A stretch of DNA of 64,000 bases from Macrosoma leucophasiata (Eukaryota; Arthropoda; Insecta; Lepidoptera; Hedylidae): positions 19,104,001 to 19,168,000 of the forward strand of contig JAWQUS010000032.1 in NCBI GenBank assembly GCA_036365455.1, written 5' to 3'. Shown here piece by piece: positions 57,691-64,000 of the stretch (the stretch's first letter is position 1; the number at the start of each line of letters is the position of its first letter). Below the pieces are notes generated by a model that was given only the letters and a program-made list of their open reading frames with translations, did not search any database and had not been told where the DNA came from. A program made the translations under genes and the position numbers.

Positions 57691-58019
57691 TACTAATTAT
57701 AATAATATATCTAATTATTTAGGACGTTCACAATGAAACCGGCCGGATTTTTGGTTTTCGTAGAACATGTATCTAGGTACATATGTAATAATCGTTCGAT
57801 TAGATATGACATTGATATTAATACTTATAATAACTCAAGATTTTTCGATGAAAAGTAATAGTTAATTTTAATACATTGGTTGTTGTATGTTAATCGATTT
57901 CAAGTACGTACCCATGTACCTACGTATATTAAACAACAATTATGCGTAGGTACAACATTGTTTTATTTTATTGGATTATCCGCAATAACACATGCGCGTG
58001 GAATATTTAAAAAAATGGA

Positions 58020-58600
58020 AATAAAATTTTGCTTTAGGTGGGATTTGTTAGCGGCCACCGGTCTCTTAACTGAGCTACCGAATCCACACCGGACTGTCGA
58101 ATTTCTCCTTCATTTATTGCATTACCTTATTATTGAAGCGCGCATGGTCCGGCGGCTGGTGTAGATCGTAAGAGCGATATACTCGGTTAAGCACTACGGT
58201 CGGGTAGTGTGATGGGTGACCGCTAGTGGCAAATTAAATGCGCGTTTCCGTGCTTCGGAGGGCACGTTAAGCCGTCGGTCCCGGTTGCTATCGATAGATA
58301 GCAGTCGTTAAATCTTGTCGGAGTCCTTATGGGCGGTTTGAAATATCCGACAGCGGGTTGGCCACTAACCCACCACCACCAATCCGCATTGGAGCAGCGT
58401 GGTGGAGAAAGCTCCAGGCCTCCCCCCAAAAAAAAGGGAGAGAGGATCGTGCCCAGCAGTGGGGCGTATAATGGGTTACCATTATTATTATTATATATTG
58501 CATTACCTTGGGATGGCAGTAGCGAAACCTATTGTTAACAATGCTAGTTGAACTAGAGATCCCAGTGGTCACGGGTTCATAAGATAAATAAAACAAAAAT
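58020..58600. mobile_element. tRNA-headed foldback, split by 5S SINE
   Basis: The left arm (minus) reads GGATTCGGTAGCTCAGTTAA; the right arm (plus) reads GCTAGTTGAACTAGAGATCCC and CACGGGTTC. The centre GGATGGCAGTAGCGAAACC matches the spacer of the 52.0-kb foldback. The arms are more diverged than in that copy. Confidence 0.5.
58129..58495 (+). mobile_element. 5S-rRNA-derived SINE with 14-bp TSD
   Basis: Head GAAGCGCGCATGGTCCGGCGG, 5S core GGTTAAGCACTACGGTCGGG (six bases shorter than at 26.6 kb) and GATGGGTGACCGC, LINE-like tail CCAGCAGTGGGGCGTATAAT, ATT repeats. TATTGCATTACCTT occurs on both sides (58115-58128, 58496-58509). Confidence 0.85.
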
Positions 58601-58739
58601 TTAACAGTGCTTAAAATTGTATAGCTCTGAGACGTCATAGTACCGCCGGCGCTGCAGGACCAGTAAACAGTAAAGCATTGTCCATTCAGTGGTCAGTGTC
58701 GAGGCCGCGACCTACGCGCCCTTTGTTTATCCACAGTGT

Positions 58740-59210
58740 TGTCTGCCACGGTCGTCATTGTCCCTATTGCCTGTCATTTGTTTACATTGGCAACACCGTC
58801 TCTAATTGTTCCATCATTACCGTGGTTGGTTACTGTTTCTTTTTGCCCAAAATTGTTACAGTTCATAATAAGGCATGTCTTATTGGTCGACGAATCCGTT
58901 ACATGTTCAATGACTTAGGTTAAATTAGTTGTACTCGTAGCTACTGTTAGAGTTACAATACATTTGATTCAAAGTTATTCTATAAAATGCTTGCTGTCGG
59001 TAATTCGTTTCAATCGTCAACACCCGTCGCGAATCTCAAACATTATTGCCATGGCTTGTTACTGTTTCTGTGTGCCAGCAATTCTTTCAGTCCCTATTTG
59101 GGCGTGTTATGCTAGTCGACGAATTCGAAAAATGTTTATAGCTTACTTAATTAGTTACAGCTAGGTACTTACATTTACTTGATTCAAGACTGTTCTATAT
59201 TAAATTTAGT
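58740..59210 (+). repeat. diverged tandem duplication, ~230-bp unit
   Basis: Unit 1 (58740-58978) and unit 2 (58979-59210) share GGTTACTGTTTCT / TGTTACTGTTTCTG, GGTCGACGAATCCG / AGTCGACGAATTCG, and TTGATTCAAAGTTATTCTAT / TTGATTCAAGACTGTTCTAT, in the same order and spacing. Each has an open frame with Cys/aromatic residues; the frames have drifted apart, so coding function is doubtful. Confidence 0.65.
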
Positions 59211-59299
59211 GATAGCACTTTGTTATCAGAATGTAACGTTTTTTGGCAACATAAAGCGATTGTTAAAGTTCCATTTGTTCTCATCTCAGTTCATCTCTT

Positions 59300-59740
59300 T
59301 CAAATAACTTTAGTTTTGTTCACATTCAATTGTAACCCTTTCTCCATATCATCACATCTTTCTTGACCGTGGCTAGTGCACTGGTAACCCAGATGATGTA
59401 GAGATTATGATTACCGCATCGTAGCGTCATCGTCACCCATACGCTTTCCCACATCCATGGACTTCAACTGTGGATGTAGGTATTTGTTCAGATATATGAT
59501 AAACAGCCTAAACGAAAGCACGCACCCTGTCTAACACAGATATTGACATCAAATCAGAGTGACATGTTCCCTTCTACCCGAACACATGTTTGACAGGTCC
59601 TTATAGGTACGTGGACTACAATAGCATGAAGCAGACTGTCATCAATACAATATTCCAGCAAAAAATCCTACAGATCCTTTCGTATTACTCTATCAAACGC
59701 TTTTGTCAAATCCACAAAACCACAAAAACCTGACTCACAG
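59300..59740 (-). pseudogene. LINE reverse transcriptase fragment
   Basis: The minus strand holds motif A (FVDLTKAFDRVIRKDL, then a TAG), VRVEGNMSL, VRQG in place of the motif B region, LFIIYLNKYLHPQL in a shifted frame, and MEKGLQLNVNKTKVI at the low-coordinate end. Order and spacing follow an RTE-type RT core from motif A onward; motif C is decayed to GDDDA. It has several stops and frameshifts and is inactive. Confidence 0.75.
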
Positions 59741-59915
59741 CCAGATGCTTCTTTACGATACTTGGGTATTATCCGTACATGTACCCAACTAATTTTTTGT
59801 TGGGTTGTTTGGCCTATAGCTATCTCGTTCGAAGTAAGGCGTAACTCTGACCAGATTAGCTTAGGCCTCAAAGTCATAAGAGGAAAACTTGACTCCTTGT
59901 GCCTGAACGAGCAGC

Positions 59916-60085
59916 TACGGCCCTGTAATTTCCGGCACAGAGGCATAACACCTAATGTCTCAAGAGTGGCAGCGCATCTGCATTTTGACCTCTGGTCATT
60001 GTGTGGTTGTCTATAGGCTGCAGTCATCACTTAACATCAATGTGAACTACATGCTTGTTTGCCACTTTTATTACATAAAAAAAAA
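59916..60085 (+). mobile_element. R290 3' part, 5'-truncated
   Basis: Starts abruptly at TACGGCCCTGTAATTTCCGG and runs to GCCACTTTTATTACATAAAAAAAA. The sharp 5' truncation with intact A tail supports a retroposed element. Confidence 0.7.
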
Positions 60086-60967
60086 CTTAAATTGTTTGTT
60101 CCTAGTTTTTCTACTCGCAAGTGCATATTGCTAGCAGCACCTTTTTGTAAGTCTGTATCACATGCACAGTCTCCCATCTCCCGCATTCACTGCTCATTGA
60201 ACTCCATCCTGGATAAGTACCCTGAGAGAGAGAGAGATTTATTGTCAGTATGTATGGAATTCTGTGAGAGTATTGTATGATAGTGTGTCTTTGATTACTG
60301 TAATTGGTAGTATGTACCGTTGTAATTAAAGTAAAATAAAAAATTATGCGGAAGGAGAAAACTTGATATATACTTGATGATACATCCTTTTCCAGTTCTG
60401 AAACCGCCGCATTCACTTACCATCCATATGAACTACATGCTTGTTTATTGTTTAGATGAGAGATGAGATGAGACAGGAAATGCTAGACGCTGCAAAAAAA
60501 TTTATTAAACAAATAACTTACAGAGAATGCACGCAAAGAAATGCAACAATTCCACTACTTTTACTACTTATGTTATCATGTAGTTGCCAAACGCGGACCA
60601 CACGCAACATTCGATCCAGTTCGCCTTTCTCACCACCGGCAACAGGACTATTGGGTAACTTACAGTCATTTTGAGTGCAAGAGTGCAAGCTGTTGCGTCA
60701 CAAATTATAATTGTTGAAAGTAAACTGTTGTTTGTCCAAATCATATCTTCGTGTCTCCTATCTACCGGCTGTATGTATGCCACATCTGAACTGAGGCATT
60801 GGTCAGTTCAGATCATGACCCATTTCATCAAACTCTAATTTACACCATTACTTTATGTCACTGTATTCACTCACAGGTCATTGCTAAGTTATATTCCCTA
60901 TACTTTGGGAGACTTATTTCGTGGAATGCACTTTAGTGCTGAAACTTTGTAATTGGAATGTTTGAAA
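60086..60967. other. AT-rich spacer
   Basis: A GA microsatellite lies at 60222-60237. An R290 3' scrap, AACTACATGCTTGTTTATTG, lies at 60430. No gene supported. Confidence 0.35.
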
Positions 60968-61259
60968 CATAGAGCAACACCGGAGGGGAGTAGCCATATA
61001 CAGGCTTTCCCTTCTGTCGAAGTACAAGCCCAAATGGACCTATACCTGTCGCCTACATGTTTAAATGTGTGCGTGAAATTGTTTCTGTATTTTGTTAAAG
61101 CCAAGGTGTGAGTTTCGTAGTAATAGACGTTTTTTGTAGTGTGCGTGTGTGTCGCACGCATTTACCCCCGCAAAAAATGACAGACTTGTTTTGCATCGGT
61201 AATACACACTATGGCTACCCCTCTAGTCCGCCGCGGCCGGTGGGCCGCGTTGCTCTATG
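60968..61259. mobile_element. hAT-like MITE with perfect 8-bp TSD
   Basis: Ends CATAGAGCAACACCGGAGG and (mirror) TGGGCCGCGTTGCTCTATG; the left TIR lost part of its GC block. GTTTGAAA flanks it exactly on both sides (60960-60967, 61260-61267). The interior is shared with 54631-54944. Confidence 0.85.
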
Positions 61260-61777
61260 GTTTGAAAGGATATTTAATAGAAAAATGAATAGTCTGAAAA
61301 TAATCTAGTTAACAGTAACTTAGTGACTAGTGTACAGTAAGTTGGTATCGATTACCGTTTTATATCGACAGAGTATACAATTAAAAGCAGTCCAATCTTG
61401 TTTCCGCTCTGCTGGACTTGTTAAATATAAAACATATGTGCAGTCACGGCCGCCACTCTACAATTGGTTTGCGAACTCGACTCGACTCAATAGTTCCTAG
61501 AATTTGCGAGAATGTCGAAATTGTGTTCTTTTATATCATTAGAAAAAGGCATCTCGTCTAGATACGGTACTAGATCGTCTAATACACAGGGCGATCCAAT
61601 TGCCCTGTGAAGTAGTCTTACCAATATGATGGGGAAACATCGTTGCTATACTTACCTACTTTACTGTTGAAATTACTTTATCTTTTTAGTTCGTATTGCT
61701 ACGTAAGCAGCTTTTGTTGTTTTTAAAGATTATGTTTATCCCTACAAACATTGCAACCATTTTTTTTTCAATATTAG

Positions 61778-61908
61778 ACCATAACAATGGAATACTGGAA
61801 CGAATGTCTGTTTCAAAGAAGAAATCTTCAAAACCAACATTTATAGAGCCCTTCAGAGCTATCAGCTCCATGGAAACTCCACAGGCAAATGTCCAAATGC
61901 GGGATTAG
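61778..61908 (+). CDS. candidate terminal exon
   Basis: A strong acceptor-like TTTTTTTTCAATATTAG ends at 61777. The frame then uses two bases to finish a codon and encodes 42 residues, including MSVSKKKSSKPTFIEPFRAI, to a TAG at 61906. The peptide is Lys/Ser rich and unrecognised. It has no matching copy in the window. The open frame also extends upstream of the acceptor, so it may be chance. Confidence 0.25.
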
Positions 61909-62690
61909 ACGCGTCACCCAGATGACTCGTCTGCTTGTCTGTCTACTACATACAGGTGAGGTTAACAAATCATGATAAAAATATGAACTTCGCGATCTTT
62001 TCGATTTGCTGATCCAATTTAAACGTGTACCATTAGTAAGGGGTGGTCTCTTACTTAAGTCCAGTTTATTTGTATTTACAATCGAAGGCTGGCGGCGTCA
62101 CGCGTGCACTGTTGGCCAATGCCCACTCACTGTTCAAATACACATTGATTTATACTTTCGCGGTATTACTTATAAAAACATACCTGATTCCACCGTTAAG
62201 TAAACATAATGGTACAACAATATCAGAGTATCTTAACTATTGCATTTAGTGTCAGTCGATTTGCGTCGTTCTGCCAAGGTTTCAAGTTCAATACTTTGTC
62301 TAAAAGTACCTACGTGAAAAATAAATAGCAAATTTATTTAAAGTTTGTTAAGAGTTCGATATAATATAATAGAGAGTCCTTCTTCGAAATATCTCGGTTC
62401 CCGAAACGTCGAATGATCGTTCAACAGATAATCTGTTGATAATTATATAATTTGTTGTATTCTCGGAAGGTATTTTAATTACAACAATCAACCTAACCAT
62501 TCAATTTGTAAAAGGTAATTATTAGCAACAATAAACAGTCCAGAAGATTAAGGAAATTCAGCGTAGAGGCATTATGTTTCTAATCTTAGAGAACAGGTCC
62601 TCATATTTTGTAGATGCCCATAGATTGCAGACACTTACAACAATTACCACCAACCAAATACGATTCTGACAGTACTCGACTGTCAGAATA
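61909..62690. other. AT-rich spacer
   Basis: Only the common repeat phrase CCCGAAACGTCGAATG (62401) stands out. A 10-bp perfect hairpin TTCTGACAGT/ACTGTCAGAA lies at 62664-62688. Confidence 0.35.
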
Positions 62691-62693
62691 GGG

Positions 62694-62750
62694 GGGCTTC
62701 TGAAGAGAGTGATGAATGTAGAAGAGGTACGGGAGTTGTGTAGGGACCAT
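62694..62750 (+). pseudogene. RTE-type pol scrap
   Basis: Encodes LLKRVMNVEEVRELCRDH, aligned to RRACMKRMMKVDEAREVCQNR at 50.7 kb. Confidence 0.6.
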
Positions 62751-63054
62751 AAAAATCATAATAACAAGACATTAAAATGGTAGGTATGTTGCTAAAATCC
62801 ATTGGGAAGGCATGTCGCCGTTTTGTTTCTTCACTACAACATACACTGACAATAGCTACGTACTCAAGTTGACACAGCTCATGAAAAGTGAGCAGTGAAT
62901 GCGTTCTCAAAGGTTCTCAAAAGTACATTCTATTGAAATGAAATGTTTACTGAAATTAAATTTTATACTTGTGTGCTCATGTCACAAGATTAGATAGATA
63001 ATTATTGGATTGTCATAAAAATGTCACTCTATTCTCTATTATCTATTATCGTAT

Positions 63055-63275
63055 CGTATCGTCCAGCGGTGTGACATGACCGTTTGGTTCAAAGGGCGAC
63101 CCTTTGAACCAAACGGTCATGCGGGTTCGATCCCCGCACCGGGACAAATATTTGTTTGGCCTACAGATATTTGTTTCGGGTCTGGGTGTTTGTGTATGTG
63201 TTGTATGTGTACAACGGCACCTGACACTGGTTTATACCTACTGTGGGGAAGTGAGTGTAAGCGTTTTTTTTTATA
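63055..63275 (+). mobile_element. tRNA-derived SINE (family A) with palindrome in head
   Basis: The body GTTTCGGGTCTGGGTGTTTG and tail GTAAGCGTTTTTTTTT are as in the 2.9-kb copy. The head keeps GTCCAGCGGTGTGA and the B box GGGTTCGATCCCCGC. Between them a 21-bp arm and its exact mirror (63076-63096, 63100-63120) replace the single anticodon-arm segment found in the other copies. Confidence 0.85.
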
Positions 63276-63284
63276 TTTGTAACT

Positions 63285-63320
63285 TCACGCGTAAGAGACT
63301 TGGCGTGAAGGAACATAATA
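63285..63320 (+). repeat. RTE-type tail scrap
   Basis: ACTTGGCGTGAAGGAACATA resembles the pol end and the start of the tail at 50.82 kb. Confidence 0.45.
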
Positions 63321-63885
63321 TAAACATATGAATACGCGTCTTTGCTACTTTGCTCGCATACCTCAAATACATAGCGGTTCATAGAACATAAAAAAATAAA
63401 AGTTATTCGTTTTTTATTCTACTCCCAGAATAATTTTAGCGTTGGGCTTGTCACCATTTTAATATAAATTTTATTTTCTAATTTTGATACCATTCGACAT
63501 AGGCAACGATAATTGCCCAACTCAAATAACAACACAAACGCGTTATCTGTATCAGTTAATTATAATTAAAATATACAACATTTTGCGATATTAAACCGGT
63601 TTTTTTACAGTCAATATTTAAATATTACATTTCTCCATGTTTTTTTTTAATAATACTGATAAACGTGGTATTGTGTTTAATGGCGTTTTGGAATATAAGC
63701 GATAGAAAACCTGACAGACCTACTTGGAGGTCATTGCCGTATAGTACGGCGAGTGAAGAATGTCTCTACGTAGGGAACACATTATCATTATCATAGTAAG
63801 TATGCATCATCAACGGTAATTTCCCTGTGAAGTAGATGTGCAGTATCATAATTCCTTCTCCAAAAACGCTTACCACTAGGGTCAT
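63321..63885. other. AT-rich spacer
   Basis: No gene or recognised repeat. Confidence 0.35.
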
Positions 63886-63955
63886 TAGGGAAGAATATAC
63901 CACAATCGCCACGTTTGGCAGGCGGATTGGCGATTGTGGTATATTCTTCCACCAC
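63886..63955. repeat. LINE-associated repeat with perfect 22-bp palindrome
   Basis: 63889-63910 and 63929-63950 are exact reverse complements (GGCGATTGTGGTATATTC core). The loop holds ACGTTTGGCAGGCGGATT, the motif also found at 1110 kb-relative position 1111-1128, where the stem is only seven bases. Confidence 0.85.
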
Positions 63956-63983
63956 CTCATTCCCCTTCCTACCTTTCGGTATC

Positions 63984-64000
63984 GGGGGAGCTCTACCACC
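63984..64000 (-). repeat. R290 head at window edge
   Basis: GGAGCTCTACCACC is the reverse complement of the R290 head, cut off by the window end. Confidence 0.4.

Noticed and set aside
58327..58638. 103-codon minus-strand frame (and similar at 26631-26969)
   Set aside because: Antisense to the 5S-derived SINE; recurs wherever that SINE occurs.

Overview
The window reads as non-coding, transposon-rich nuclear DNA of an insect, most likely a moth or butterfly. This is inferred from the repeat families: short Helitron-type elements ending in a CGGGC...CAGCTAG motif, a mariner, RTE- and Jockey/CR1-like LINE tails, tRNA- and 5S-rRNA-derived SINEs, and AT-rich spacers. There is no operon, no ribosomal gene cluster, no CRISPR array and no long intact host gene. 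The only long protein-coding stretches are transposon genes, and most of those are broken.

Layout. 0-20 kb: scattered SINEs, a Helitron and a MITE each carrying a SINE, LINE tails, many old copies of one ~290-bp repeat (called R290 here; about thirty copies or fragments in the window), and a CpG-rich candidate first exon ending at 17487. 19-29 kb: a tRNA-headed foldback, 5S-derived SINEs, microsatellites attached to LINE 3' ends, and a GC-rich minisatellite. 30-40 kb: more R290, a run of Helitrons (34.5-35.8 kb), and several short exon-like open frames with splice signals (20.6, 33.0 and 37.2 kb on the minus strand). 40-43 kb: a candidate first exon ending in ATG|GTAAGT, then a frameshifted but nearly full-length mariner, then a hAT-like MITE. 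47-51 kb: an R290 copy split by a 2.4-kb insertion holding a broken LINE reverse transcriptase, followed by an RTE-type pol C-terminus with an open frame. 51-64 kb: a 52-bp terminal-only MITE palindrome, a tRNA foldback, another candidate first exon (52.7 kb), two more MITEs, a 5S SINE nested in a tRNA foldback, a LINE RT fragment, and two perfect palindromes near the right edge.

How parts relate. The best-supported story is layered transposition: target-site duplications and family alignments let several insertions be ordered (SINE into RTE, SINE into Helitron, SINE into MITE, 5S SINE into tRNA foldback, LINE into R290). A host gene may run through the window, since three plus-strand segments look like 5' exons and three minus-strand segments look like internal or terminal exons. 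None could be matched to a known protein by eye, so these are hypotheses. Family names are assigned from remembered hallmarks, not searches.
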